Shown: positions 43,906 to 56,491, numbered from the stretch's first letter. The stretch: DNA of 64,000 nucleotides from Isoetes taiwanensis (GCA_021234155.1 JAJEKV010000112.1:2348282-2412281), one strand, 5' to 3'. Made by a program: numbers and translations. Notes: generated by a model from the letters alone, not told the origin.

Positions 43906-45560
43906 AAGTGGTGAAATGGCATGCCAAGTAAGCAAGGCCAACTTTTGACTAGGCCAAAAATGAAAAGATGTCCATCTTTGGTCTTTTCATTGGGTGATGT
44001 TGGCAAATTTTGGGTGACATGGCTAGATGGTGGTGACATGGACATGATGACTAGGACTTTATGCAAGAAATATGATAACCTTTGGAATTTTTTGTAGAGG
44101 AGTTTGGCAAGGGATAGAATAGAGGGATCTTGCGCTGACACCCTTCCCCAAATCGAACCAGGCCAGGACTTTGCGCGGCTTCCTCACTAGAGGGGAGAGG
44201 CCAAACCCCAGGAGACGGACCTCAGAAAGGTCGCTGAGGCAGCCTTTCCTGCCAGCGCTCCTCTGGGAGGGCAAATGCCAATGCCCCCCTCGCAAAGCTT
44301 GATTTCCCTATCCGACCGTTGAATTCGCCGTTCAAGTAACCTGCTTCGAGGAGGTTCAAAAAAATCCAAGATCAGTCCGCGAGAACTTATCAAACCGCGA
44401 AGCGTCCTACGGTCCACTATGTAGAAACCCAATCGTTTTGTCGTTCGGGCAGTACAGAGACTCCGGAATAGAGATTCGACTTCGCCATGTCATCCGGAAT
44501 GACGAGAATACCCTAGAGACCAAGTTACACGATCATGTTTTGCAACGAAAGAAACACGAACCCTCTACATGGCAGTATTCTGCTGCCACCTCTTAGGCCA
44601 ATTAACTATGAACGTGTTGGACATGAGCTACTTTGGTGCTTCTTGGAGAAAGGATGGTCTTCTGCCCGTGAAACTTGGTCTCCAGGGTAATGTCTACGTT
44701 TTGAGTCCATTGATAGAGTCAGTTCACAGTTTCGGAGTGGGAGAGTTGCCCGTCCATGGCCAGGGGCCTTCGAGAGAGGACCTTTGGGGCGAACTGCTTT
44801 CGGAAGGTTTTAAGGGTCCGTCTTCGGGTATCAACACCCTCCCTCTACCTGATGACATTGCGCAAGATCCTGGTTGAATCTGACTAGGATATGGCCTCCG
44901 AAACGTAAACCTTGTGTGTTGCAAGATTATTGAAGGGTTTACATTATGGAGGTCGAGTTTTAGTCAGTTGCACTTGAGACATGGTCGAGAAGCTGCAGTT
45001 GAAAACACGAAGCAATAGGAACTGACGGAATGGGGTTTGGATTTATCCTCCTCCGAGTGTGGCAATTAGAAGTCAAGAGCGCCTTTTGCAGTAGCAAAAT
45101 TGTTTGGGACCATTCGGGATGGCCAATAGATCCAAACTCTGTTATTTCAGTTGCCATGGCTCCCCATGCATGTTTCGAAAAGATGCACTTAGTTATCCAA
45201 GAAAATGACCATGTTTTGGCCTCCGAAACATAAACCCTGTGTGTTGCTAGGTTATTGAAGGGTTTACGTTATGGGGGTCGAGTTTTAGTCGGTTGCACTT
45301 GGGTCATGGTTGAGAAGCTGCAATTGAGAACATGAAGCAATAGGAACTGATGGAATGGGGTTTGGAGTTATCCTCCTCCCAGTGTGGCAATTAGAAGTCA
45401 AGAGCGCCTTTTGCAGTAGCAAAATTGTTTGGGATCATTCGGATGGCCAATAGATCCAAACTCTGTTATTTCAGTTGCCATGGATCCGCAGTGTGTTTAG
45501 CAAAGGCGCACCTAGCTATCTAAGAAAACGACCACGTTTTGGCCTCCGAAACGTAAACCC
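43906..45560 (+). repeat. Left arm of large inverted repeat
   Basis: It pairs with 45585-46855. For example GACCAAGTTACACGATCATG near 44518 faces CCATGTAACTTGGTCC near 46290, and the CCTCACTAGAGGGGAGAGGCC block near 44185 faces its complement near 46565. It contains an ORF (44569-44874) that is also found in the other arm; no family is recognised. Confidence 0.8.
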
Positions 45561-45584
45561 TGTGTGTTGCTAGGTTATTGTAGG

Positions 45585-46855
45585 GTTTACGTTTCGGAGG
45601 CCAAAATGTGATCGTTTTCTCAGATAGCTAGGTGCACCTTTGCTAAACACACATGCGGAGCCATGGCAACTGAAATAACAGAGTTTGGATCTATTGGCCA
45701 TCCCGAATGATCCCAAACAATTTTGCTACTGCAAAAGGTGCTCTTGACTTCTAATTGCCACACTGGGAGGAAGATAAATCCAAATCCCATTCTCTCAGTT
45801 CCTATTGCTTCACATTTTCAACTACAGCTTCTTGACCATGTCCCAAGTGCAACCGACTAAAACTCGACCTCCATAACGCAAACCTTTCAATAACCTAGCA
45901 ACACACATGGTTTACATTTTGGAGGCCGTATCCTAGTCAGATTCGACCAGGATCTTGCACAATGTCATCACGTAGAGAGAGGGTGTTGATGCCAGAAGAC
46001 GGACCCTTAAAACCTTCCGGAAGCAGTTTGCCCCAAAGGTCCTCTCCCGAAGGCCCCTGGCCATGGACGGGCAACTCTCCCACTCCAAAACTGTGAACTG
46101 ACTCTGCCAATGGACTCAAAATGTCGACTTTACCTTAAGGACCAAGTTTCGTGGGCAGAAGACTACCCCTTCTCCAAGAAGCACCAAAGTAGCTCATGTC
46201 CAACACATTCGTAGTCAATTGGCCTAGGAGGTGGCTGCGAAATACCGCTATGTGGAGGGTTTGTGTTTCTTTCGTTGCCAAAAATGACCATGTAACTTGG
46301 TCCCTGGGGTACTTTCGCCATTCCGGACGACATGGCGAAGTCGAATCTCCATTCCAGAGCCTTTGTACTGCCCGAACGACAAAACATTTGGTTTTCTACG
46401 CGGTCAACCCGCAGAACGCTTCGTGGTTTGATAAGTTCTCCTGGACGGATCTTGGATTCTTTTGAGCCTGCTCAAAGCAGGTTACTTGAATGACGGATTC
46501 AACGGTCGGATAGGAAAATTGAGCTGCCTCGCCAACCTTTCTGAGGTCCATCTCCTGGGGTCTGGCCTCTCCCCTCTGGTGAGAAAGTTGCGCAAAGTCC
46601 TGGCCTGGTTCGATTTGGGGAAGGGTATCAGCGCTTTAAGTTCTCCAAGATCCCTCTATTCTATCCCTTGCCAAACTCCTCTTCGAAAATTTCAAAGGTT
46701 ATCATATTTCAAAGTCCTAGTCATCATATCCATGTCACCATCATCTAGCCATGTCACCTAAAATTTGCCAACATCACCCAATGAAAAGACCAAAGATGGA
46801 CATCTTTTCATTTTTGGCCTAGTCAAAACTTGACCTTGCTTACTTGGCATGCCAT
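45585..46855 (-). repeat. Right arm of large inverted repeat
   Basis: Inverted copy of the left arm, lacking the extra 325-bp block. The apex is GGGTTTACGTTTCGGAGGCC (about 45582), complementary to GGCCTCCGAAACGTAAACCC (about 45541). Confidence 0.8.
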
Positions 46856-49800
46856 GTCACCACTTGGGGTGCCTAGGTGGCATGCTTGAGCCTAGGTGGC
46901 ATGCCTGAGCCACCTTGGCATGTTGGAGCCTAGATGGCATGTTGGAGCCTGCGTGGCATGTTGGAGCCACCTTGGCATGCCCGAGCCTAGGTGGCATGTT
47001 TGAGCCACCTTGGCATGTTGGAGCCCACGTGGCATTATGGAGTCCACGTGGCATGTTTGAGCCACCTTGGCATGTTTGAGCCTAGGTGGCATGTTGGAGC
47101 CTAGGTGGCATGTTTGAGCCACCTTGGCATGTTTGAGCCTAGGTGGCATGTTGGAGCCACCTTGGCATGTTGGAGCCTAAGTGAGCCTGCATGGCATGTT
47201 TGAGCCTAGGTGGCATGTTTGAGCCACCTAGGAATGTTGGAGCCTAGCTGGCATGTTGGAGCCCACGTGGCATATTTCAGCCACCTTGGCAAGTTGGAGC
47301 ATAGGTGGCATGTTGGAGCCCGTGTGGCATGTTTGAGCACGTTGGAGCCTAGGTGGCATGTTTGAGCCATTTTGTCATGTTGTAGCCTAGGTGGCATGTT
47401 TGAGCCACCTTGGCATGTTTGAGCCTAGGTGGCATGTTTGAGCCACCTTGGCATGTGGGAGCCACCTTGGCATGTTGGAGCCTATATGGCATGTTGGAGC
47501 CCACGTGGCATGTTTGAGCCACCTTGGCATGTTTGAGCATGTTGGAGCCTAGGTGGCATGTTTGAGCCACCTTGGCATGTTGGAGCCACCTTGGCATGTT
47601 GGAGCTAGGTGGCATGTTGGAGACCACGTGGCATGTTTGAGCCACCTTGGCATGTTAGAGCCTAGGTGGCATGTTGGAGCCTGCGTGGCATGCTTGAGCC
47701 ACCTTGGCATGTTGGAGCCCATGTGGCATATTTGAGCCACCTTGGCAAGTTGGAGCATAGGTGGCATGTTAGAGCCCGCGTGGCATGTTTGAGCATGTTG
47801 GAGCCTAGTTGGCATGTTGGAGCCACCTTGGCATTTTTGAGCCTAGGTGGCATGTTTGAGCCACCTTGGCATGTTTGAGCCTAGGTGGCATGTTGGAGCC
47901 ACCTTGGCATGTGCGAGCCACCTTGGCATGTTTGAGCCTAGGTGGCATGTTTGAGCCACCTTGGCATGTTGGAGCCCACTTGGCATGTTGGAGCCTATTT
48001 GGCATGTTGGAGCCCACATGGCATGTTTGAGCACGTTGGTGCTTAGGTGGCATGTTTGAGCCACCTTGGCATGTTGGAGCCTAGGTGGAATGTTGGAGAC
48101 CACGTGGCATGTTTGAGCCACCTTGGCATGTTAGAGCCTAGGTGGCATGTTGGAGCCTGCTTGGCAGATGCATGAGCCACCTTGGCATGTTGGAGCATAG
48201 GTGGCATGTTGGAGCCCGCGTGGCATGTTTGAGCACGTTGGAGCCCTAGGTGGCATGTTTGAGCCATTTTGTCATGTTGGAGCCTAGGTGGAGCCCACGT
48301 GGCATGTTTGAGCCACCTGCATGTTGGAGCCTAGGTGGCATGTTGAAGCCCATGTGGCATGTTTGAGCCACCTTGTCATGTTGGAGCCTAGGTGGCATGT
48401 TTGAGCCACCTTGGCATGTTGGAGCCTAGGTGGCATGTTGGAGCCCACGTGGCATGTTTGAGCCACCTTGGCATGTTTGAGCCTAGGTGGCATGTTAGAG
48501 CCACGATGGCATGTTGGAGCCTAGATGGCATGTTTGAGCCAACTTGGCATATTTAAGCCTAGGTGGCATGTTGTGAGCCACCTTGGCATGTTGGAGCCTA
48601 GGTGGCATGTTGGAGCCCACGTGGCATGTTTGAGCCATCTTGGCATGTTGGAGCCTAGATGGCATGTTGGAGCCTAGGTGGCATGTTTGAGCCCACCTTG
48701 GCATGTTTGAGCCACCTGGCATGTTTGAGCCTAGGTGGCATGTTGGAGCATAGATGGCATGTTTGAGCCACCTTGGCATGTTGGAGCCTAAGTGAGCCTG
48801 CATGGCATGTTTGAGCCTATGTGGCATGTTTGAGCCACCTAGGGATGTTGGAGCCTAGGTGGCATGTTGGAGCCCACGTGGCATATTTGAGCCACCTTGG
48901 CAAGTTGGAGCATAGGTGGCATGTTGGAGCTGCGTGGCATGTTTGAGCACGTTGGAGCCTAGGTGGCATGTTTGAGCCATTTTGTCATGTTGGAGCCTAG
49001 GTGGCATGTTGGAGCCACCTTGGCATGTTTGAGCCTAGGTGGCATGTTAGAGCCACCTTGGCATGTTGGAGCCCACGTGGCATGTTTGAGCCACCTTGGC
49101 ATGTTGGAGCCTAGGTGGCATGTTGAAGCCCATGTGGCATGTTTGAGCCACCTTGTCGTGTTGGAGCCTAGGTGGCATGTTTGAGCCACCTTGGCATGTT
49201 GGAGCCTAGGTGGCATGTTGGAGCCCACGTGGCATGTTAGAGCCACGGTGGCATATGTGAGCCTAGGTGGCATGTTGTGAGCCACCTTGGCATGTTGGAG
49301 CCTAGGTGGCATGGTGGAGCCCACGTGGCATGTTTGAGCCAGCTTGGCATGTTGGAGCCTAGGTGGCATGTTGGAGCCTAGGTGGCATGTTTGAGCCCAC
49401 CTTTGCATGTTTGAGCCTAGGTGGCATGTTGGAGCCTAGGTGGCATGTTTGAGCCACCTTGGCATGTTTGAGCCTAGGTGGCATGTTGGAGCCACCTTGG
49501 CATGTTGGAGCCTAAGTGAGCCTGCATGGCATGTTTGAGCCTACGTGGCATGTTTGAGCCACCTAGGAATGTTGGAGCCTAGGTGGCATGTTGGAGCCCA
49601 CGTGGCATATTTGAGCCACCTTGGCAAGTTGGAGCATAGGTGGCATGTTGGAGCATGCGTGGCATGTTTGAGCACATTAAAGCCTAGGTGGCATGTTTGA
49701 GCCATTTTGCATGTTGGAGCCTAAGTGGCATGTTGGAGCCACCTTGGCATGTTTGAGCCTAGGTGGCATGTTAGAGCCACCTTGGCATGTTGGAGCCCAC

Positions 49801-50275
49801 GTGGCATGTTTGAGCCACCTTGGCATGTTGGAGCCTAGGTGGCATGTTGAAGCCCATGTGGCATGTTTGAGCCACCTTGTCATGTTGGAGCCTAGGTGGC
49901 ATGTTTGAGCCACCTTGGTATGTTGGAGCCTAGGTGGCATGTTGGAGCCCACGTGGCATGTTTGAGCCACTTTGGCATGTTTGAGCCTAGGTGGCATGTT
50001 AGAGCTACGGTGGCATGCTGGAGCCTAGGTGGCATGTTTGAGCCAACTTGGCATATTTAAGCCTAGGTGACATGTTGTGAGCCACCTTGGCATGTTGGAG
50101 CCTAGATGGCATGGTAGAGCCCACGTGCCATGTTTGTGCCACGTTGGCATATTGGAGCCTGCATGGCATCTTAGAGCCCACGTGGCATGTTGGAGCCACC
50201 TTGGCATGTTGGAGCCACCTTTGTGGCATGTTTGAGCCACCTTGTGTATATTTGAGCCACCTTGGCATGTTTGAG
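46856..50275 (+). repeat. 3.4-kb minisatellite, 19-bp unit
   Basis: About 175 units alternate between GGCATGTTTGAGCCACCTT and GGCATGTTGGAGCCTAGGT, with single-base variants. Higher-order blocks of several hundred bp are also repeated (for example the run containing TAAGTGAGCCTGCATGGC at about 47177, 48789 and 49511). ORFs with MPPRLQHAKVAQTCH-type peptides are by-products of a unit length that is not a multiple of three. Confidence 0.95.
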
Positions 50276-50336
50276 CTGATTGGGACCTGAGATCATGTGC
50301 ATATGCTCAAAAAATGGATTTGAGGCATAAAAAAGC

Positions 50337-50517
<181 letters not shown>

Positions 50518-50524
50518 GATCTGA

Positions 50525-50580
50525 TAGACTTGTTGGTTCCCATGGATGTTAAAGTTAAATTCAGTTCAATTCAATTTTGG
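50525..50580 (+). mobile_element. LINE/SINE tail variant
   Basis: TTGGTTCCCATGGATGTTAA followed by TTCAGTTCAATTCAATTTTG resembles the tails at 8718, 8969 and 20918. It lies right after the microsatellite, so the CT/CA tract may have arisen near the 3' end of such an element. Confidence 0.35.
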
Positions 50581-50799
50581 GATCTTCATAATGCCTTTGC
50601 ATTCTAGTTTTCTATAAGCATGAGGGGTAAAGGGACAATAGATGAGATATTGCATTTTTTTTTTTGGGTCCCCGCACCCCTCAAGGAATACAAATCAAAT
50701 TCTTGATGGTTTTATTATGCAAAAATAGGCGTTAAGTAATTGAAGTAGTTGAAGTAACTTGTCTTACATGGAATACTAGTATAAGGACATGTGATCGTG

Positions 50800-51290
50800 C
50801 ACGTGCATCACATGTAGCAAATCAAGTACTCTGTCCTACCACTATAAAGACCCGTGATATGGAAGGATAGGACATGTAGAGAATCAAGTATTCTTTCCTA
50901 CTTCTATAAAGACATGTGACAATAGAAGTATTACACATGTCGTAATTCATGTATTCTTTCCTACACTGCCTTAGCAAATAAAGTACTCTGTCCTACTACT
51001 ATAAAGACATGTGACATGGAAGCATAGGACATGTAGAGAATCAAGTATTCTTTCCTACTTCTATAAAGACATGTGACAATAGAAGTATTACACATGTCGT
51101 AATTCATGTATTCTTTCCTACAATGCCTTAGCAAATAAAGTACTCTGTATAAAGACATGTGAATGGAAGTATAGGACATATAAAGACATGTGACAATAGA
51201 ATTATTAGACATGTAGAAATTCAAGTATTCTTTCCTACAGTGGATTGTATTATAAAATGACATGTCACAATAGAAGAAACTACAAAACAA
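50800..51290 (+). repeat. Tandem repeat of about 155 bp next to the transposase gene
   Basis: Three imperfect units contain AAAGACATGTGACAATAGAA, TAGAGAATCAAGTATTCTTT and CAAATAAAGTACTCTGT. It lies just beyond the 3' end of the transposase gene. Confidence 0.8.
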
Positions 51291-51301
51291 CAATGGATGT
51301 T

Positions 51302-53827
51302 TTAGTCCACTGAAAAAAGAACACCATTATCAAACAAAACCATACCTCCACAAATCCACATGTAGGATTCTTTGAAAACAGGACATGTAGACCTACCAAA
51401 ACTGATGTTTTCAACAGTGGACCAAAAACCGGGGTGAGTGTGATATGTTGTGGGTGCTGCTGTTGACATGTACTGCTTTAGCCATTCCACCACCTCGTGT
51501 GCATTGGTCATCTTGCTGCCCTTCAACTGTGCTGCTCTCAAAGCCCTCTTTATTACTGCTCCTGCACCATCATGTTCTCCCTTCCCATGGCCAGAGCACC
51601 AAAAGTTCCACATCATGTATAAACCTGTTAAAGATTTGAATCTAGCATCAAAGTAAAATGATTTTTTACCTTTGAATTGTGAGGCTGCACCATCTGAGAA
51701 GACATAATGCTTCTTCAAAGTGATTTCCTTCTCTTGCATCCAATGATTGTGTAAGAGAAAGCAATGCTGCACAAACAAAGAATCATGTTTTCTGTCATCA
51801 GATATATAAAAATGTTCTTCCTTGATCATTTCTTGTGTCTCAGGATCCTTCTATATGTGAGGTGCACAAGAATAGCGATCTGCTCATTATGCCAATGCTT
51901 GAACTGGACTTCATTCTGCTCCTTGAAAGAGTAATTCTCTGCAAAGTCAACCGCTGATACAATAGTATCATCAGCAAACCTGTTCAGTAGTTGTCTAAAC
52001 ATGGCTTGCTGCCATTTATACCTGAAATTATGTGTCACAAACTCCTTTGCTTTAGATCTGAAGGTTTCCATCAAAACATTGGGTGAAGTCTGTAAATATT
52101 GATGCTCAATTCTTTTTTTGGGTTTGCCATCTTTATCCTTACCAATTTCAATGTAGTCTATGTTCTCCCAAGTGATTTTTGAGGTATTGTCCTTTGTTTC
52201 TTCTTTTGGACACCTTTCCATTTTGTCCACACCACATTTGCTGCAGGTTCCTGACAAGCATGCTTCATTGTGCCACTCTTCACCTTCAGGCTTTGGGCAA
52301 ACCATGCTTCTCCACATGTCACTGTTAGACTGCCAAACATGTCTTGCTGCATTGCACCCTACTTGGCTTGCCGTGTGGTCACATATCTTGCACTCGCAGG
52401 TGCAATCTGCACCGTGCACCATGAACTTTTTCCTCATGTTCTTCACCCCTTCCCTCAGCATTGACATCCTCTCATGATAGACGCAACAACAGGTATTGAA
52501 TTCAGATAGCTTTACAACAAAGTAAGGCTTTAATTTCTCGAAGGCTCTCTGCTTAATTTGAACAACTGGATTGTCTTGCTTGAAACTAGTGAAGAATTCT
52601 GTCTGCAGAATAAGAATAGAAAACTACTTAGTAAATGCTAATGCTAATACCACTAGAAAAAACATCTGCTAATGAATAGCAACTTAGAACTAATTACTGA
52701 TTCCATTAGCATTACAACATAACCCTTAGCAAACCAAACCACTAACCCGATTAGCTAGGACATTGAGATGAAAGCATTGCTAATCAGTAGTGGTAGGTGG
52801 TGCTTCACTAACTAAAGATTAAGTTTAGTGCTAACATTGACAAAATTACTAACGAAGGGAACAACATTAACGAAAAATAGTAATATTAGCAATCGCATTT
52901 TACAAAATCACTAACAGTGGCACTAACATCAACACAATTACTAAACGTGGCACCAACATTATAAAGGTGAGAAACCTTAGCACTATATCAAAAAATGATC
53001 CATTATCAACCATCAATAGCACTAAGACTTGCTACCACGAGAAGAACGTGCAGATTAATTCCATTAGCAGATCATATTAGAATCAATACTTCAAACCTTA
53101 TAAAAAATATTAATATTAGTAAACGTGAAAAAAGACTTATTAAAAAACTGATCTACAGATAGTATACCTGGCTCACATCAAGGTAATGTGTTGGATGCTT
53201 AGGATGTTTTCCTCTACCAGATCTAACGTCCTTGAAGTTAGGCGAAACTCTGGTGTAGTTTGTCCAATAATCCACAACTTTTTCAATCACTTCTTGGTTC
53301 AGGGAATCCTTTCTCTTCTTCCTTCCCCCAAGAGCCCACAATGCGTTTTTATTACTAATTGTAACATGGTGCTTCTTAGCTCTGGAACGATTCCTTGGAT
53401 GAATTCCTAAAGCTTTGGTAGCTAATCTTTTGTTTCCATGCCTGACCTTCTCAAGTGCCATGACTAATGCTGCTCTTTTTGCTGCTAATTTGTCATTGGA
53501 CTCCACTCCTTTCACGTGCTGTATGGTTTCTTGGATAATACCGACAATTTCACTGTGAACAATCTTTTCCTTATCAGACACTGCAACCTGCATAACTTTG
53601 TTGTTCTCCACTAGATGCCATACTTCTTTCTTCTGGTCTGTAGACATCGAACCTGTCAAATCCAAAAACGTTTTCGTGATTATGGAGGCTGCATGTTGCA
53701 ATTGCTTTTTTGAGTGCTCAATACTCCAATCTAAATTTTCATTTGACAATTGTTGCCTCATCTTGCTTGCTCTTTGCCGTTGCTTCTGCAAACGCCATTT
53801 CTGCCTCCTGTCTTCGTCATTAGTCAT
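51302..53827 (-). CDS. Transposase-like gene of the 31-kb transposon (frameshifted)
   Basis: Exon 1 is 53827-53168 (220 codons, basic N-terminus, a likely helix-turn-helix region around ALGIHPRNRSRA). A GT-AG intron (52603-53167) keeps the frame into exon 2 (52602 onward). Exon 2 has FTSFKQDNPVV, a Cys cluster (CCCVYH; CTCECKIC; CSKCGVD) and VDFAENYSFKEQNE. One base is missing near 51848-51855. The frame then continues as IKEEHFYISDDRKHD, FSDGAASQFKGKKSF and CSGHGKGEHDGAGAVIKRAL to 51302. Acidic residues in D-FAENYS, SDGAASQFK and HGKGE-DG fit an RNase-H-fold DDE/D catalytic centre. From memory, similar proteins are widespread but poorly named in animal genomes. Its position 200 bp inside the right end, reading inward, supports its role. 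It looks inactive as it stands. Confidence 0.65.
52620..53060. repeat. TTAGCA/TGCTAA-rich subterminal segment (transposase intron)
   Basis: GCTAA/TTAGC hexamers in both orientations are dense here, as they are at 23760-24200 near the left end. They are candidate transposase binding sites. The hexamers lie in the intron of the transposase gene, about 1-1.4 kb from the right end. Confidence 0.4.
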
Positions 53828-54006
53828 TGGATCACAAGAAGCCTGAACAAAAAATGGATAGAAAGAAAGAAACGAGATCTCTCTCCCTCGAGAAAGGGGG
53901 AATCAACCACCCCCCGATATTCTCGTTAATTTTGAATTTCCCTCTTCCCATAATACTAAAAAATAGTGCTAATTTGGGTGGACAAAAGGACACTAAAAAT
54001 AAGACA

Positions 54007-54025
54007 CCGTAACATGCAAGGACCC
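54007..54025 (-). repeat. Right terminal inverted repeat
   Basis: Read inward on the - strand it is GGGTCCTTGCATGTTACGG. It differs from the left end only at three C/T positions. GTTT follows at 54026. Confidence 0.85.
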
Positions 54026-54029
54026 GTTT
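54026..54029. other. Target-site duplication GTTT (right)
   Basis: Second copy of the GTTT at 23034-23037. The following CAAAATCGATC is the other half of the interrupted gene. Confidence 0.85.
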
Positions 54030-56491
54030 CAAAATCGATCTGATCGGCTCTAAAAATGCAACGGGCAAATTACCCACGACATGATCTTTGTTGTAATTGG
54101 ACTTCACGTATTCTGTATCCGAATCAGAAATATCAAGAATCCGCTGTTCAATGAACTCAGGAAACTCAGACAACAATTCTTCAAAAGAAGAGTATTCTTT
54201 CTGAAGCAAGCTGGAAGCATAGGACACAATCTCTCTGCGCATGAAGGTCAAGCTTCTAATGTCAATGGCGCGCTGCTTGCAATCATACCTGCCGTGATAT
54301 CCCGCTTGCACCTTAAGGTATGTCTTTCCTTCCAAAATCTCATCAAGCAGCTGAGAAACCTCTGCATTAGACATACCTCTAAGGAATCTTAGCCAAGTTT
54401 TGTCGAAGAAGTCCTTCGTTGGCCTGTCAGGTAGATCCCCATGTTCATCACAGAGTTTTCTGCTCACTCATTTGTTGGCCACTTCCATTAGTTTTTTGAA
54501 GACGCGCTCCTCCATAAAAATGAACTGCTTTTCATCTTTTAGCTCCTTCACCTTCAATGTTGTTGTAGCTATCTCATGGAAGTCCTGAAAAATAAATGGT
54601 CAGCATAATCGTGGCCGCGATGTTGGTGAGCTAAAAATACAAAATACCTTCCATGCCGATGTTGTAGTAGTACCAATGGGCCCTTGCGGAGGACATCCAT
54701 ATGCCTTGTGTTGATGCCGTAGTTGTTGCAGCTTCTCTATCAAAGGCTCTCTGTATACGGTGTTTGCAATGACTTCATTGCACTGAATGCTCAATTCAAT
54801 ATATTCTCTATCTGACAAATTTCCATTCAGCACTCTGGTCCTTCTCCTGGCGTAGGCTTCAGCAAATTCGAGTCGCTGTTCCAGTTCACCAACAACACCG
54901 CAAAGCAATTGAGCTGCACATATACTATGGTTACCAGAAATTATCCAAAATTTTTTGCCCTTTAAATCAGCTTCTGCGCTCCAGGTGACCTTTCTCCTGA
55001 AATAATGCGGACCGATTAGATAAGAAGCCACAAAACAAATATGATGGATAATAACAATCACCTAGTAATTGGGTCAAAGGGGACAACGTCGGCCGGTGTG
55101 AGGACCTCTATAGGATACGTCTTGAAGCTCTTCACTAGTGTTTGCACATGGTCGTTCGACCGCATTCGATGGGTGAGATTAGCAGGAGCTGGCTCGCAAT
55201 AAAAAATAGATACCTTCATAAACAGTTCACACCAAGCGGATAAAACCGCTTAAACTGTTCAAGCTTCTGTGCAGTTTGCTCGGCCAACTTACGTTCTTCC
55301 TCGGGATTGAACTTAAGCTCAGTTGGCAGTTCAGTATAACGGGCCATGCCAAGGTATTCGAAGAAGATAAACCTGTGACAGAAGGAGGCGTGCGAGATGA
55401 CGAAGGCTCTCCACTATCCGATTTTGTCAGGTTGATCGCGAACTTTGATATCTTGTTGGGGACCAACATCTCTTTCGTTGTAACAGGTGGAGCACAAATA
55501 CTGTGTCGGATTAATAATAGCTGAAGGAGGGGCCATGGTAACAGGCTCTACAGACAGGGCTCTGGTCTGGGAAGAGTCCTCTGCTATGGAGGTAGGCCTT
55601 ACATTCTTCTTCTTGGTCTGAGCTCTTAGCCAGTTTGTGTCCATGACCAAGGGCATTTTCTCATCACGCTTTGCTTTCAACGCAATGCTCGGTGGTTTCT
55701 TGTCTGCTAGCAAACCTTTCCTACATGCCGAGAAACCTGACAGTACAGCCATGTTTCCCTTTATTCCGGATAGAGACAGAGATTCATACGACTGCAGCTC
55801 CCAGCCATATCCTTTTGCACTAGTTGGGACATTTTTCCCTATTGCCGGTTTGTTCAACTTGCTAGCCGTCATCATTGAGGGGTCGTAGTTCCTCCATTGC
55901 AAAACGTACTCCAGGAACTGCAATTGCTGTGTATCCTCCACGCTGCATATAATGGCGTCCTGCACATTGTTTTTTGTGCCCTCCCACATAGCAATCACTA
56001 TCCCTATCTGTTGTACGTCCTCAACTTTCTTGCCAGTCTGGAGGAACAAGCACAGGTCTTTTTTTCTGTCACCTTTAGTTTGAGGAATTGCTTGTGCAAT
56101 TTCAATGCACCATTTCCTTTCATTTGAAGGTGTGATGATCTTGGTAGGCTCAACATCCGGACCACGATACAAATCCAAAGCTGCAAGCAAGAGAAATGCT
56201 GTGTTAAAGCTGATGCTACGAAACTAAACCACAAAGCACTCCACAAGATCGCGGCCGCGATCCTGCTGAGCACTTCACGTTAGGACTAACTTAGCGCAGA
56301 TCAGGCTGAGTTCTAACGTAACTAACGTAATAGTCTAGAGGATCACGGCCGCGATCCTACAAAGGACTAAGTTAACACAAAAAACATAGTGTAGAATAAA
56401 ACAAACATTCTCGGAAAAGAAACGCAGCCGCGATCTTCATGAGTTGAGGGGACGAAAACATACCTTCTCTGACACTGGCTTTAGGTGCCAT
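54030..56491 (-). pseudogene. ParB/DNA-methyltransferase-like gene copy B, N-terminal half
   Basis: ATG at 56491 opens a 28-bp exon (MAPKASVRE) joined in frame, across a 283-bp intron, to the exon starting 56180. That exon encodes about 250 residues of unknown type ending in a Cys-x2-Cys (YLCSTCYNER). Further exons (from about 55390) encode EEERKLAEQTAQKLEQFKRF. Then comes a ParB-like stretch: ANLTHRMRSNDHVQTLVKSF, PADVVPFDPITR and, after a 65-bp intron (54997-55061), FWIISGNHSICAAQLL, which corresponds to the ParB GxHR-type motif (here GNHS). A TGG to TGA stop lies at about 54467, and a frame change is needed near 55240. The gene is cut by the 31-kb transposon at 54025 and resumes at 23037. 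Confidence 0.65.

Larger units (their letters stand above)
43603..50275. mobile_element. Foldback-like inverted repeat with minisatellite outer arms
   Basis: Two arms (about 43906-45560 and 45585-46855) are inverted copies meeting at a short centre near 45570-45590. Both continue outward into the same 19-bp minisatellite in opposite orientation. The left array is 0.3 kb and the right 3.4 kb. The left arm carries an extra tandem copy of a ~325-bp block (44893-45217 repeated at 45219-45540). No transposase is encoded. The whole structure lies against the catalase pseudogene. Foldback transposons have such repeats. A simple inverted duplication of a local minisatellite is the alternative. Confidence 0.65.

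Noticed and set aside
44569-44874. 102-codon ORF in the palindrome arm as a transposase remnant
   Set aside because: No catalytic motif or family similarity is visible. It is present in both arms only because they are duplicates.
46857-50268. Many 60-150-codon ORFs with repeated MPPRLQHAKVAQTCH-like peptides
   Set aside because: They are products of the 19-bp minisatellite. The frames change every unit, and both strands are open.
46856-50275. CRISPR-like array of repeats
   Set aside because: Units are contiguous 19-mers without unique spacers in a eukaryotic context; it is a minisatellite.
53828-54025. Reading the ParB/MTase ORF straight through 54025 into 53832
   Set aside because: The open frame across the junction is fortuitous. 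The junction is the transposon terminus, and the true continuation lies at 23037.
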